Below are positions 22,087-34,879 of a stretch of DNA of 64,000 bases, piece by piece. Made by a program: the position numbers and the translations under genes. This DNA comes from Ascaphus truei. Its lineage: Eukaryota > Chordata > Amphibia > Anura > Ascaphidae. The notes under the pieces were generated by a model. That model saw only the letters and a program-made list of their open reading frames with translations. It was not told the origin of the DNA and made no database searches. The stretch is from positions 1 to 64,000 of the forward strand of contig WSYH01002496.1 in NCBI GenBank assembly GCA_036426205.1, written 5' to 3'. The first letter of the stretch is position 1. Every line of letters begins with the position of its first letter.

Positions 22087-23826
22087 AGTGCTAGGTCTCT
22101 TGGAATTAAATGACCGCTGGTGAACAGGGCTTGCTTCAATGTGGCCAGTAGATTTTTTTTTTTAGTGAAAAAAATCTTTGATTTTAAGTTGTCTACGCAA
22201 TTTGTATAAATCAATCTCCCAGTGGGGATAAATGACCAGCCTTTAATTAGTACACAAATCTCACTCTCAGAGTGTATCCTGAAAGGTTATAGATTATTTT
22301 AATGGTTTCTTTGAGCTTCTTCCCTATCTGGGTGCGGGACGCCCTATGCTTTATTTTTATTTTTTTGTATTTGTGTGCTACTTAATAGTGTTTCAATTCT
22401 GGTTTGCTTAATCACTTTATACTTTGATTGTGATTTGTCATTATCTAGCAGTCTGTATACTAATTACTGTAGGAGTTTAGTGGTCTTTTGTTTTTTTATT
22501 CAATTTTACTTATTTTTTGTTTTTTCTGTGTTACCAATAAAATCCATCTTATTTTGAATTAATTATTTTAGTGCTTTTTATAGGGCTTCTTTTTTCTCTT
22601 GTATATATTCATACTAAAAGTAACATCCAGCAGTTTTGGCATCTCTCTATGCCTTTGTCAATTTTTTTTATAGATGATTGTTAGTGCAAAAATTAGGGTT
22701 GCAATTGGCATCATATCCGCAGGAAAAGTGCTTAATGTTACGTTAGTGGGCAATGGGATCGGTATAAAAGTATCTTCTTTTCATGTGAATCTATCTTTGT
22801 ACAAATTGAAGGGCTTTGCTAGATTTGGGACATCATCCCCACTCTCTAATTTGGTCCCAATTAGTCTGCAATATCAAATCTTAACCCTCCTGCTACCAGA
22901 GACGTCAGTGAGATGCGTTCCGCCCCAGGTAGCAAAGTAAATTATCGTGAGTCAAAAAGTTACAAAAAATCTCCACTGGGTTACAATAAACCATAACTTA
23001 CTTTGTGTGTGGTTATAACCACTACCAGATTCACATTGCAAAGCCAGTAACCAACCTCACACTGATGAGACCCAAAAGGTCGAAACAGCGGCCTGTGACT
23101 AGGTTTACTTTAGGCATAAGCTTATAGGGATCAATGTTAAAATGGGTTCAAAGCAAAAAGTGACACACTGAGCGCTCCTTTGCATGTCATTACCCCGAAT
23201 CCCTGGTTGCAGTGAAGTATTGTATGCTAAGAGAAAATGGGAAAGGCAGGGTCGTGGACCTATCTGAGGTAGGAATGTGCCCATAAATTGTATTTTTATT
23301 TGCTGTACACTGTACGATTGAGGGTTTTTGTCACTTTTTAACTCACCATAAATTACTTTGTATCTGATAATTTCCAAACAAACCAAAACTACTAAATGTT
23401 TGCTTTAAACATTATTTCACTTATTTAAGGAAAACATTGCTAGTCTGTTTCTACAATGTATTTGTTTGCTAGGGTGGACTGCCCCTTTAAATAAGCAGTT
23501 GACATCATAATTACAGTGATGTCACTTATACTGTCACAGTGGACTGGGCTGTATATAAACAGGACTTGGATGGATAGCCTGATTCTCAGAAACACAGAAG
23601 ATACAAAAGGACAGACAGATGACACAAGGCCAAAAGTATAGGATTCAGCTCCAGTAAAAGGTAAATGTCTATTTGTTAATTGACAATATCCTAAATTACA
23701 AAACTAGCATGGTTTCTAAGTTTGTACACCTTTCTGTTATCAATGTGATCTGGAACTGTATGTTCCCTAATTTACCCAATTCCTAGCCCATAACAAACAA
23801 ATGTGTTACCCATTGTTATAATACTT
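22087..23826. other. Noncoding stretch with interspersed repeat fragments
   Basis: No gene is visible. 23040-23090 carries the phrase TGATGAGACCCAAAAGGTCG, a type of motif I associate with dispersed amphibian repeats. 23150-23500 resembles a TIR element ending in GACTGCCCCTTTAA near 23478-23491, which would suit a TTAA-target family, but I found no left end. Confidence 0.4.
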
Positions 23827-26490
23827 TTTTTTAGACTTGTATTTTATTGAGAGTTTTCACAGCAGTATATATACAATTTACAAACTTATTGGGGAAAGGG
23901 TGGGGAAGAGAACTCCAAAATAAAGTGATACAAAAGAAGGGGGAGGGGGAGGGGAGGGGTGAGTGGACGGAAGGGAGGGGTGAGGGGAGGGAGGGGAGGT
24001 ACCGTAACATAATCTTTCTTATACATTTGATGGGCAGGTCTCATTATACATCCCGTAAACATTGATTACATACAATATAGAGGAAAATGTCGCTCTTATT
24101 TACAATGTTTAGATCCTATAACTGTCACCATTTGTGGGCCTTGTCAACCTGGGAACTGTGTCTCAAGTGTGGGCTGACCCGGGGCGTCCCCGGGACACAA
24201 GAAGATAGTTATAGCATAATTGTATCAAGGTTCAGGTGCGGGTTGCCTGCGAATCAAGCCATGGGCTCCAGATTTTTGGGAAATAAGCACAAGTGTCATT
24301 AAGAAAACTAGTCAGCTTCTCCATTTGGCAGATAAACCATATTTTGGCCCTTATGATTGTCAGAGTTGGGATTTTATTTTGTGTCTAGACTTCCGCTATT
24401 TTACATCTAGTGGCTGTTATTATATGCAGGAGCAGTTTGTTTTCTGCTCCTGTGAGAGTTGGGAGGGGTTTGTTCAGGAGAAAGGACCACAGATCTAGTG
24501 GGATATCCATGTCAAAGAGTCTCCGGGTCCAATTACGCACCTGGCTCCATAAATCTGAGATCTCCTTACAAGTCCACCACATATAAAGAAACGTGGCCCT
24601 CTCTCCACATCCCGTTGGACAGAGGGGGAAGTAACCCGGAACATAATTGGAGATGGCCTATGGAGTTTTATACCAACGGAGCAATACCTCGTATGCATTT
24701 TCCTTGATTATTGTGCATATAGAGCAGCTAGCCACAGCATTAAAAAATATAATTCCAGTCCTCTGAATCTAATTCTTCACCCAGGTCTCTTTCCCAGAGA
24801 TTAACGTAATTAGGTCTGCTCTGGGACTTAGTTTCTGGGAGGGAGAAACTACTGTACAGCCTTGAAATAAGTTTTCTCTGAGTCTCGGCATTCACACAGA
24901 TAGCTTCAAACTTTGATTCGGAGCTCAGCGGATTGTTTTTTGTAAAGAATGCTCTGACTTGGAGGAAGCAGGAATATTTCTCTTGACGGGATTCCCTTTT
25001 CTGTTATCAAATGTTTAAATTGCGCTACTTTCCCTTTTTTTGCTTATTCCCTTAGTCTGTTTAAACCAACCTTGATCCACTTGCTAAATGCCAATCTGTC
25101 CTGGCCCCGGGGGAACCCCGAATTCCTCCAGAGGGGAGTCAACAGGGAATTCTTGGACACTAGCTTGTACTTGAATGTAAGCTTGTCCCAGACTTTGAGT
25201 GTGCTACAGTCGGAGAGAGCCTGTGTATGGTTGGTCTACTGTTTGCTGGCAGCCAGAGTAATTTGTCTATCTCTATTGGGTGGATTTGGGCTGACTCGAG
25301 AGCCACCCATCTTCTCAGGTCAGGGTTTGAGTGCCAGGACACCCATTGGCCCGCTTGCTCCGGTTTATAATAGGACATCAGACAGGGGAGACCTACTGTA
25401 AGCCTCCCACTCTCGCTGGGAGAGTAAGAATGTGTCTGCTGACTCTTGCTTTTGTATTATTCCAGGTGAATTTAGTTATCTGTGATTTAAGCTTGAGCCT
25501 ACAACTGGGATACGAAGTGTTTGGAAAACATAGTAGTCTGGGAAGGAGACTCATTTTGACAGATTGCACTCTGCCTATCCAGGAGACAATGAATTTGGAC
25601 CAGGTTTTCAGGTCGGCTGAAAGTGTCTTTAAGAGACGCGGATAGTTGGCCTTGTATAGGGAGGTATACTCTGTGGTTATATATATACTCTCAAATACTT
25701 TCTCGCTTGCTGCTGCCACTTGAAATCGAAATATAGTTCTAGTCATTTGGATGTTTCCTTTTGGAGGTTAATATCAAGGGCCTCGGACTTGTTATTATTT
25801 ATTTTGAAACCTGATAATTTATTGAAATGTGCCAGATCAGAGAATAGGTTCGGCAGGGAGATTGAAGGCTTAGATAATATAAGGACAATATCATCGGCAA
25901 AGACGGCCAGTTTAAAGTTTTGGTCGTCTATTTGTATACCAGAAATATTATCGTTTCCAATTTGGGACGCCAATGGTTCTATACAAAGGGCGAATATAAG
26001 TGGCGAGAGTGGACACCTGACGGGTCCCACTCTTGATTCCTATTTGCTTGGACGGGGTACCTTTAATAATCACCCTGACTGTGGGCTCTTTATAGAGAGA
26101 CAATATAGCCCTTAGAAACGGTCCTCCAAAACCAAACGCCTTCAAAAAAATTTTCATGTATGTCCAATCTATATGATCGAAAGCCTTTTCTTTGTCAAGG
26201 CTGAGCAGAATCGAGGGGACTTTTGCTTCTCGGGCGTATGCTGTTGTGGCCACTATATGTCCAACGTTGTCCACTGCCTGACGCCCCAGAGTAAAACCAA
26301 CCTGATCATTATGGATAAGGAGGGGGAGTATTGCTAAGAGTCTGTTGGCCAGTATGTTTGAGAATATTTTAATGTCCGATTTAATTAGCGAAATTGAGCG
26401 ATAGCTCCGACAGTTAGTAGGGTCCTTCCCTTCTTTGTGAATCAAGGTAACTGAAGAGAGTTCTGGGGTCTTTTTTTATTCTGAGCTATT
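23827..26490 (-). mobile_element. 5'-truncated L1-like LINE, minus strand
   Basis: RT motifs of the same type as the intact LINE run leftward from 26445, and the 3' end is marked by a T-run at about 23826-23833 with TTTATT (AATAAA on the minus strand) near 23844. The 5' half, including the endonuclease, is missing, as is typical of LINE retroposition. It differs widely from the 15690-22086 copy and is an older or different subfamily. Confidence 0.85.
24385..26450 (-). pseudogene. ORF2 RT remnant of the truncated L1-like copy
   Basis: The order on the minus strand is NCRSYRSISLIKSDIKIF, HNDQVGFTLGRQ and LSLDKEKAFDHIDW (26445-25948). Then, after a frameshift near 26025, come RCPLSPLIFALCIEPLA and the catalytic FADD with DIVLILSKP. 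Next is SLYKANYPRLLKTL (25746-25393), DLRRWVALES (25378-25160), and the C-terminal knuckle region with MWWTCKEISDLWSQV (24582). FADD replaces the more common YADD, a substitution known in active LINEs. Several frameshifts and stops are present. Confidence 0.85.
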
Positions 26491-27594
26491 TTGAGTTTTA
26501 AAATAAACTATTCTTCATCACAAATGTCATTAGAGATGGATGTGTGGGAAAGTACTGTAGGACACGCCTGGGAGGGTGGGCTTTGTCTGGTCCCAATGCA
26601 ACGTTTGAGCATAAAAACCATGCTTTTGTGATATCAAATTATAATATAACATAGAGGGTGTGTTACACGTGTATTCTCTTATTTTTAACTTCGAGCCCTC
26701 TTTGAAAGATCTCATAGTGTTATGTGGTAACGTATCTAAATTTTCTGTTTTTATCCTGTTATTTTCTGAAATTGTCTATCTCTACTGTACATTACATGTA
26801 CTTTGTAACATTCTTTTCTGTAAACACGCACTGTACGTATATTATGTGACAGGTACTATCTCTGGGTTCCAACCGAATGTAGTACCTGTTACAAGAGATT
26901 AACCGTATTTTCAGACACATTTTGGTACAGTGGGTTTTTGTGTTAATTACATATTTGTCCTAGTAAACAGGGACCAAGAATTCTGAAGGTAAGACCTTAA
27001 AATTATTCTTGGTGGTGGCAGTGTAACTGAGGTGTAGTGTGACAGGTTTTTGGGACGATATTCCTCATTTTAGCTGCAGGGAGGTAAATGAGTCAGCAGG
27101 ATAATGAGAAGTATTAACCCTTTTCACATACACAAGTCACATGTTCACAGGTGTGGCGTATGTGACGGGCACTATCATGCCTTCATCGATAATCCCTAGT
27201 ATCTTCTTAATATTGAGTAGTTCTGAAGTTTAAGTTTACCTGAGGCATCCAAAAGACTTTCTGAGTCCTGAAGAAGTGGTAATAGGATGAGAACCTCACG
27301 TATCCTCCTTTGAGCACTATCACTGGGTGACGAGAGACCTGAGCCATAGTCTGGGCACATTGTATAGCTGGACCTGAGGAAGCCACGTAAAAGAGTTGAA
27401 AAGTGGGGTTAATCACTATTACATGTCCAAAAATGTATAAAATAAGCTTGGCCTCAAACCTAAAAATTGCTGGACTGAACATGCAAGTAGGATAACATAC
27501 TACTTGTATACTTAAAAAGTAATAATATAAATTAAATAAATATATAATAATATATTAATATACTCCCCTGCTCCACAGTTAGGTGTTCCCCTTA
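26491..27594. other. Noncoding AT-rich stretch
   Basis: No gene, repeat pair or regulatory signature could be supported. A short inverted pair, ACAGGTACT and AGTACCTGT (about 26850-26890), would form a small hairpin. Confidence 0.4.
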
Positions 27595-27890
27595 GGTGGG
27601 GGGGGGGGGGGGGGGGGTGAGAGAGACTGGGGGGAGCGGGAGGTAGTGAGAGACTTGGGGGAGAGAGACTGGTGGAGGGAATGGGAAGAGAGAGACTGGT
27701 AGGGAAGAGTGAAAGAGGGAGGGAAAGAGAAGTGGGTGAGAGAGAGGAAGAGTAAGAAAGGGGGAGGGAGGGCAGGAAAATAAATATATAGGGGATGGGC
27801 GGGAGTGTGAGAAGTGGGATACAAGTAGAGGGGGGTGAGAGCAAGGAGATGTGTAAGAGGGGGGGGGGGGTGCTTTCCAGGGGCAGCTGA
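27595..27890. repeat. G-rich low-complexity tract with poly-G run
   Basis: About 20 consecutive G near 27598-27618 are followed by GGGAGAGAGAC-type low complexity on the plus strand to about 27890. Frames across it are compositional artefacts. Confidence 0.85.
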
Positions 27891-28139
27891 AACGGGCAGG
27901 AGACAGCTTTTCTGGGGCCCAGGACTACAGTTTCTACTGGGCCCTCTCCACACACCACCCACTCCACAATGTCAGTGGCATTGCGAGACTCCCTCTCTCT
28001 AACTCTCACACACACACATCTCTCCCCTCTCCCACCCCCAGTGTTGGTCTTGCGTGACTCCCCCTCTATCCCATCCCCCTCTCTCCCACACACCTCACTC
28101 CCCTGTCCCGTACCCCTCTCCCATACAGATAATAGTCCC

Positions 28140-29305
28140 ACTCCACTTCACACACATCCCCCCCCCACCTGCATATCACACACACACATCACCCCCCCAC
28201 ACCTGCACATCAAACACATCACCCCCCACCTGCACATCAAACACATCACCCCCCACCTGCACATCACACACATCACCCCCACTTGCACATCACATACATC
28301 ACCCCCACTTGCACATCACCCCCCCTTGCACATCACCCCCTACCTGCACATCAAACACATCACACCCCACCTGCACATCACACACATCACCCCCACTTGC
28401 ACATCACATACATCACCCCCACTTGCCCACATCACCCCCCACTTGCACATCACCCACCACCTCACATCACCCCCTCCTTGCGCATCACACACATCCCCCC
28501 TCCTTGCGCATCACCACTATCACCCCCCCCTTGCACATCACCCACCACCTGCACTCACACATACTGTATCACCCCCCACCTGCACATCACCCCCCCTTGC
28601 ACATCACACACATCACCCACCCCCTCCTTTGCACATCACACACATCACCCTCCTTGCGCATCACACACATCACCCCCCCCCTGCACATCACCCACCACCT
28701 GCACATCACACATACTGTATCACCCCCCCACCTGCACATCACCAACCACCACCCCCCTTGCACATCACCACATGCCACCACCCCCTCCTTGCACCCACAC
28801 ACATCACCACACCCCTCCTTGCGCATCACACACATCACCCCCCCCCTGCACATCCCCCCCACCTGCACATCACACAAACTGTATCACCCCCCCCACCTGC
28901 ACATCACCCCCCCTTGCACATCACCCCATCACCCCCTCCTTGCGCATCACACACATCACCCCCCCTTGCCACTCACAACACATCCCACCCCTCCTTGCGC
29001 ATCACAACACATCACCCCCTTCCTTGCGCATCACCACACACCACCCCCTCCATGCGCATCACACAACTCACCCCCCTCCCAATTGCGCATCACACACACT
29101 CCCCCCCTTGCACATCACCACCCACCACCTGCACATCAAACACACAGCCACCCCCTCCTTGCACCATCACCCACCACCTGCACATAACACATACTTATCA
29201 CACCCCCCACCTCACTCACCACATCACCCCCCCACCTACCCATCACACAACACCTACTGGTATCACTCCCCCCCCCACACACATCACCCCCCTGCACATC
29301 ACATG
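28140..29305. repeat. C-rich minisatellite, block 1
   Basis: Degenerate tandem copies built from TGCACATCA, CACACATCA and a run of 5-8 C. Typical spacing is 23-33 bases. All three forward frames stay open for 350-450 codons only because the repeat lacks stop trinucleotides, and the predicted products are His/Pro/Thr runs with no domain. G is almost absent from the plus strand, giving extreme strand asymmetry. Confidence 0.9.
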
Positions 29306-30480
29306 ATGACTATGATAGAGAGGCGTCATGGGGGCACTTCAGGTTATAAGTAATGCAGCCCAGTTATGACAGTACTGAAGATAAATGTGTGGAACCCAAC
29401 ACTGATGGAAAAGGGTCCAAAACCCATCACCGCTGAAGCAGAGTTGTCTGTCTTCACAAGAGAAGGCCAAACATCACTGGTGAGTGTATGCAATGAGCCT
29501 GACCGAGGTCAAGGCTCTTCACAGGGTTAGGAACTGATGACCACAAGAGGAAGAAGAACAGATATGCATCTTCAGGATGCACGCATGAAGGCATCATGAG
29601 CGGCTTCATGAGTCCTGGCAGAGATGCTATAGCAACTCAGACCCTTTGCAAGGAGGTACACACAAAAAGCGGAGCTTTGAAACCTTAACTCAAACTGGCA
29701 CATGCAAGACAAAGAGTAGCATGAGTAACCAGTCTTTGCAAGGCGACAGAAGGCCTAGCCTTGCCCCGATAAAAAACAGTCTTCAACTGGAGGCAGGAAA
29801 AAAAATATGGATGTTAGATGTCTCTGACAAAGAGGCTGGGTGGACGGTAATAGTGCATGGCCACTCACAGAGGACAATGTTTAGCTGGGGGGAGAGATAT
29901 GTGATACCATCAAGTATCTCTAGGTGCTGGAACAGTGCAGTGTGGTACTTTTCCGCGCACAGATTTACATCCTCACTGGAATGGCTTAATGCAGCTGCTG
30001 CCCTAATTATCAGCCTGTCTGATGAGGAAGTGTTTTAAAAGACACAGGAAGCTGCCCAGACGAGAGAATGTTTCCTCCGTTTCCCCTAGAAAGGAGGATA
30101 GAATGTGCTCCCAGCTGCGGAAGCTGGTTAAGAGGACCTACAGAGGCGTTTCTCTGGGCTCAAGGTGGGGCTGTTTCCCCTAAGAAGAAGGAGATAAGGC
30201 TGTGCTAAGCAGGGATCGCTCTAAAGGACTGACAGATACGCAAAACACGTTATTGTTGTATGCAAGACTGTGTTACATTGTTGCATATGCCAGGCATGTT
30301 TTGGCTTCGGAACCACTAGCTGGCATGCAGTTAGTGAGGGTGGAAGCTATGGTGTAGTTAGCTTTCCCTAAAGGGAATAAGTGTTTATTTTCTCATGATT
30401 TGGATTTCTTAAGGGACAGTGGCACCGAGTTTTTATTGTTTTGAAACCAAAAAGTTAAACGTTTCATACCATGACTAGTG
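29306..30480. other. Unique-looking sequence between the two minisatellite blocks
   Basis: 1.2 kb of ordinary composition that separates two blocks of the same minisatellite. A 130-codon frame (29646-30038) has no recognisable domain and I do not call it. It may be an insertion that split the array, but no target duplication or terminal repeat was identified. Confidence 0.45.
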
Positions 30481-31915
30481 TATTACTGACCCTGCCGCCG
30501 AGGCCGTCTGCCCACCCCCCTGCACATCACCTCCTACCTACACATCACCCCCCCTGCACATCACCATCACACCCCCACCTGCACACACCCCCACCATGCA
30601 ACACTCCAGCACCAACATCCCCCCCCCCCCCACTGGCACATCACACACACATCACCCCCCCTGCACATCACCCCCCACCCCCCCCCACTGCACTTCACAT
30701 CACCCACACCCCTGCACATCACACACATCACCACCCCCCCCACCTGCCAACACCATCAACCCCCTGCACATCCCCCCCCCCCCACCCCCCACCACATCAA
30801 TCCCCCCACCTCACCCACACACACCCACACCCTCACCCCCCCACCTGCACATCACCCACCCCCTGCACATCACCCCCCCCACATCATCCCCACCCACCTG
30901 CACACCACACATCACCCCCCCACGTGCACATCACCCCCCCCCCCCACATACACCTCATCCACCCCACACCTGCATATCACCACATCACACACTCACAACC
31001 CCCAGTTCCTGCACATCACTACATCACCCCCCCTCCAGCACCTCACACACATCACACCCCCTTCACATCACACACATCATCCCCTCCTCCCCCACCTGCA
31101 CATCACACTCTCATCCTCCTCTGCACATAACATACGACACCCACCTCCCGATTGCCAAAACACACACATCACCTCCCACACATCAGATCCCCCCTCATCA
31201 CATCACCCCCTGCACATAAGATCCCCCCCTTCACATCACATCACCTTGCACATCCGATCCCCCTGCACATCACGCCCCCCCCCCGGCACATCACACATCC
31301 CCCCCTGCACGTTGCACATCCTCCCTGCACTCGCACATCTCCCCACACACGATCGCACGTCTCCCCGCAAATCACACATCACCCCCCCTCCACCTGCACA
31401 TCACCCACACACACAACCTCCACCTCAACCTGTGCATCACAACACATCATCCCCCCCACCTGCACATCACACACATAATCCTCCCTGCACTTTACACACA
31501 TGAAAACCCCCTTGCACAACACACACATCACCTCCCACACATCAGATCCCCCCCTGCATGTTGCACATCCCCCCATGCATGTCGCACGGCACACGTCCCC
31601 CCCTGCACGTCGCAGGTCCTTCCTGCATGTCGCACGTCCCCCCGCACATCACACGTCCCCCCCATCACATCATCACCCCCACTGCACATCAGATCCCCCC
31701 ACACATCAGATACCCCCCGCACATCACATCCCCCCCTGCACATCACATCCCCCCCTGCACATCACATCCACCTGCACATCACCCCCCTTGCACATCGCAC
31801 GTCCCCCCCTGCACGTCCCCCCGTCCCCCTTACACGTTACAAGTCCCTCCCCTGCACGTCCCCTCTCCTCCTGCATGTCCCCTCTCCCCCTGCATGTCCC
31901 CTCCACATGCTCGCA
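30481..31915. repeat. C-rich minisatellite, block 2
   Basis: Same TGCACATCA/C-run units as block 1, more degenerate. Towards 31270-31910 a derived form rich in TGCACGTCGCACGTCCCCC and TGCATGTCCCC takes over. CpG appears in this derived half, so the variants look like two subfamilies with a gradient from left to right. Confidence 0.88.
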
Positions 31916-32970
31916 CATTTGGAGCTGAACTTCTGGCGCAGGGGCAGGGCCTACACAGGAGGCCGCAACAGCAGAGGAGAGAGGCCTGCTGCATGGGGGG
32001 AAAGCTGCAGCCCGGCAACCGGACACGGAGCTGCCGGCCCAGGGGCAGCTGGGGCCTGGCCAGAGGTCAACTGCCAGCACCAGTCAGGCCCCCCGCAGCC
32101 TCCGGTCCTGGGACAATTGTCCTGCTCTCCCCCACTGTTGGTGGCCCTGGACACGGGGTCTCCGGTGGAAACTTGACTTATTTTGTGTATTTTTTTTTGG
32201 GGGGGGGGGAAGGGGACCCTTTAAAAAAGTGTTGAACCAACAGGTAGCATAGTATGGTATATTTGTCAACATAAAGGGATTTTGTCTTTAAGTATAAAAT
32301 ATCCAGCCTGCTGTATTTCAGGGGATCCCCGGTGACCTCAAAGGTTACCACGGACCCACTGCTGTAAAAGCATTATTCCCTTACCTGTGCCATTCAATGA
32401 ATCTGTGTGCCCATCATACACCACACAGTGCTTGATACAGTCCAGTTCTATGGACTCAGGTAACATGAAGTGTTCTTCTTCATCCTATATACAGCAACAA
32501 GAAGGCAGTTTATCTATGTCTACTTAGCCCTTTACTGCCAGTGCATTTGCAATGCTTTTCAGGGTCCCCCCTGGCCAAGAAAGGCTCAGTTAATTGAATC
32601 AGCATTGCATGTATTAATAAGATTTAGGGAACCCTACCCAATATCACTTTATTACGAATAGTGTTTCAAGCCGGGAACCATCTAACCACTATAAAATACA
32701 TTTTTACAAATAGGCATTAGTCTACAACGCTGCTTTAAAAGAGGGATCTGTAACATTTTGACATTTTATTATTATGTTTCGATACAGCAGACACAATTGC
32801 AGAAAATTATACTAAGCACATATTGTTGTCACCCACTATTTATACTACAGAGATGTTCTACGTGTATGCAGTAGCAGTCGTATTTAAATCTTCCACAAAT
32901 ATTGTCTTCATAGATGAAATGATAGTGTGTTTTGAAACCTTGTAGGTCTCTTCTTTGGGTGTAATGTCAG
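31916..32970. other. Repeat-derived GC-rich piece, then AT-rich noncoding DNA
   Basis: 31916-32149 resembles the small element at 32971-33333: both contain GGCCTGGCCAGAGGTCA and end in CTGTTGGTGGCCCTG (here 32135-32149). After a G-run near 32200 the sequence becomes AT-rich and featureless to 32970. Confidence 0.45.
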
Positions 32971-33333
32971 CAGGGCCGTCAACAGAGGGGGGGGGGGGGA
33001 ACGGGACAAGTGTCCCGGGCTCAGAGCTGTGGGGGGTCTGACCATTTGATGCTGAAAGTTGGGCCTGGCCAGAGGTCAGGCCCAACTTCTGCATCCAGCT
33101 GCCTGCCGGGCCTCTGGTTGCACCCCGCTGGGCTCCCGCTCTCCCCAGCTGTTGCTGGATTTGGAGAGGGGGAATGGAGTGTGGAGGAGGGGTGGAGAGT
33201 GATGAAGTGCGTAATAAGGGAGAAGATTAAGAAAGGGGGTCTTGCAAGGCTGTGTGTGTGTATAGGAGGGAGGGGGAGGGGAGTTTGGTGGAATCTCTAG
33301 CCCTGGGCCCCAGGACAGCTGTTGGTGGCCCTG
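32971..33333. mobile_element. Small element with 15-bp terminal inverted repeats
   Basis: The left end CAGGGCCGTCAACAG (32971-32985) is the inverted match, with one difference, of the right end CTGTTGGTGGCCCTG (33319-33333). There is no coding capacity. CAGGG-type ends are frequent among hAT-related non-autonomous elements, but no 8-bp target duplication was visible, so the class is tentative. Confidence 0.55.
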
Positions 33334-34334
33334 AACATGGCCATATATGTATTTTAGTCCATTAACAAAAAATATTCTACTTTTCTGTAGTAATACTGTA
33401 GTAGCTTACTCTAGAGCGGCAAAAGGTGCCAGTCATAACTAGGTTGACATTTTGACTGTGCCACGTGAAGTATATGGGATTCTACTATTTTGGATGAGAT
33501 GCAAAAGTACAGAAGGAATTACTCTAGCCTGTACCCCTTTTACCTGCTTTGCTCTTTTTGCAGTTACAATGTGACTCTCGTTGTACTCTCGCTTGGACCG
33601 TGCATCTACAACAAAGAAAATAAATGATAGGGAATGACCGGGGAGAATTAGGTCATTCAAATAGTAGACATAGGTGTGGATGTGAACCTCAAATCCTATT
33701 GACATGAATCCCAGAGGAGGCCAAGGTCCCCAAGGCTGAACTTAATGTGGTTCAGCTCAGGAGACCCCCTGCTTCCGTACTCTATTATTAAAATTTACAT
33801 TAAAGCAGGTTCATTACCGCTAAGGCAATGAAGGGGTTAAGCCACAGTAGCTGGTATATTGGAGGTACGGGGTGTGGGTGAATGGGGAAATTTGGCCCAG
33901 GGTGGGTGGTTAGGCCTACCAGGAAGGTTGTGGGAGGAGTTAACCCCTTCATTACCATAGTGGTGGTAACCGCTATGGTAATGAAGGGGTTAACCCCTCC
34001 TGCTACCCGCCCATCCTGGGTCAAGTACCCCCATTCACTCACCCCCTGTACCCCCAATAAGCTTTAAAATACCTACTACCTACCAATAAACAACCACCTA
34101 CTACACACCCCCTCTAGCCCAAGAACCCTCCCCCCAACACATAAAGTACAGTAATGGGCAAAATTATTATTATCCAATGGATAATAGTACATTTGCCCAT
34201 TAAAAATAAAACAGTACCCAGCCAGCATAAAGTAAATAAAAGTTGCACTTACTCCTGTCAGGATGAAGGCTGTCCTCGTCCTCCTCCATGGCAGCAACAT
34301 TACAATATAAAACAAACTAATGGCGACTTACCTC
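33334..34334. other. Noncoding stretch containing a GTTAACCCC hairpin repeat
   Basis: No gene. The phrase AATGAAGGGGTTAA occurs three times between 33820 and 34000, one pair of which forms the hairpin reported separately at 33939-33994. Confidence 0.5.
33939..33994. repeat. Perfect 22-bp inverted repeat (hairpin)
   Basis: 33939-33960 (starting GTTAACCCCTTC) and 33973-33994 (ending GAAGGGGTTAAC) are exact reverse complements with a 12-base loop. The arms extend about six bases outward with one mismatch. Confidence 0.85.
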
Positions 34335-34338
34335 TTAA

Positions 34339-34763
34339 AGCTGCAGTTCAGTCTTTTTTTTTTTTTTTATTCAATAGTTTCATGTGGGCAATCTCTAATT
34401 ACCTAAAGAACTGTATAGCTGCCAGTCAATTCGTTCTCCATGTATTGATTGGCGAAATCTTTAGATATGGGATATGTTTTTCCTCTGTTTCTGTCACTCA
34501 GTGGAAGCTCATGAATATTCATGAGCACTCCTGCACTGACGTGCTAGTGGGAGGGCAGGGCTGACAAAGGGGTGTGCCAGGGCTTGTGACAGGACATGAA
34601 GGGGCAGTGCCTTAGCAAATGGTTGTTAAAATAGAATACAAGAAAATTGGTCTTTCAAAGTTGTTGTTTTTTTAAAACAGAAAATGCTAAAAATATTTTT
34701 TCTTACTACAGAACTGATTTATTAAAAAAAACACACATGCAGGATATTGACTGAACTGCAGCT
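34339..34763. mobile_element. MITE with TTAA target duplication
   Basis: Exact 15-bp terminal inverted repeats, AGCTGCAGTTCAGTC at 34339-34353 and its reverse complement at 34749-34763, are each flanked by TTAA (34335-34338 and 34764-34767). TTAA targets are used by piggyBac and Kolobok/T2-type transposons, the latter abundant in frogs. The 425-bp interior is noncoding. Confidence 0.85.
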
Positions 34764-34879
34764 TTAATCATCTTAGCAGTTAGTAACCACTATAGTAATT
34801 AAGAGGTTAACCCCCCTCCCCCGCTACCTACCTGGGATGCCAAACCACCCTCCCTGAGGCAACTACCCCCACCCTCCAC

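Noticed and set aside
27969..29353. Three overlapping frames of 356-445 codons on the plus strand
   Set aside because: They are His/Pro/Thr runs read through a C-rich minisatellite that contains no stop trinucleotides. All frames are open at once, which marks composition and not coding.
29646..30038. 130-codon frame between minisatellite blocks
   Set aside because: No recognisable domain, no splice signals, and a length reachable by chance.
30471..32235. Frames of 85-225 codons over the second C-rich block
   Set aside because: Same compositional artefact as block 1. No domain, and several frames are open in parallel.
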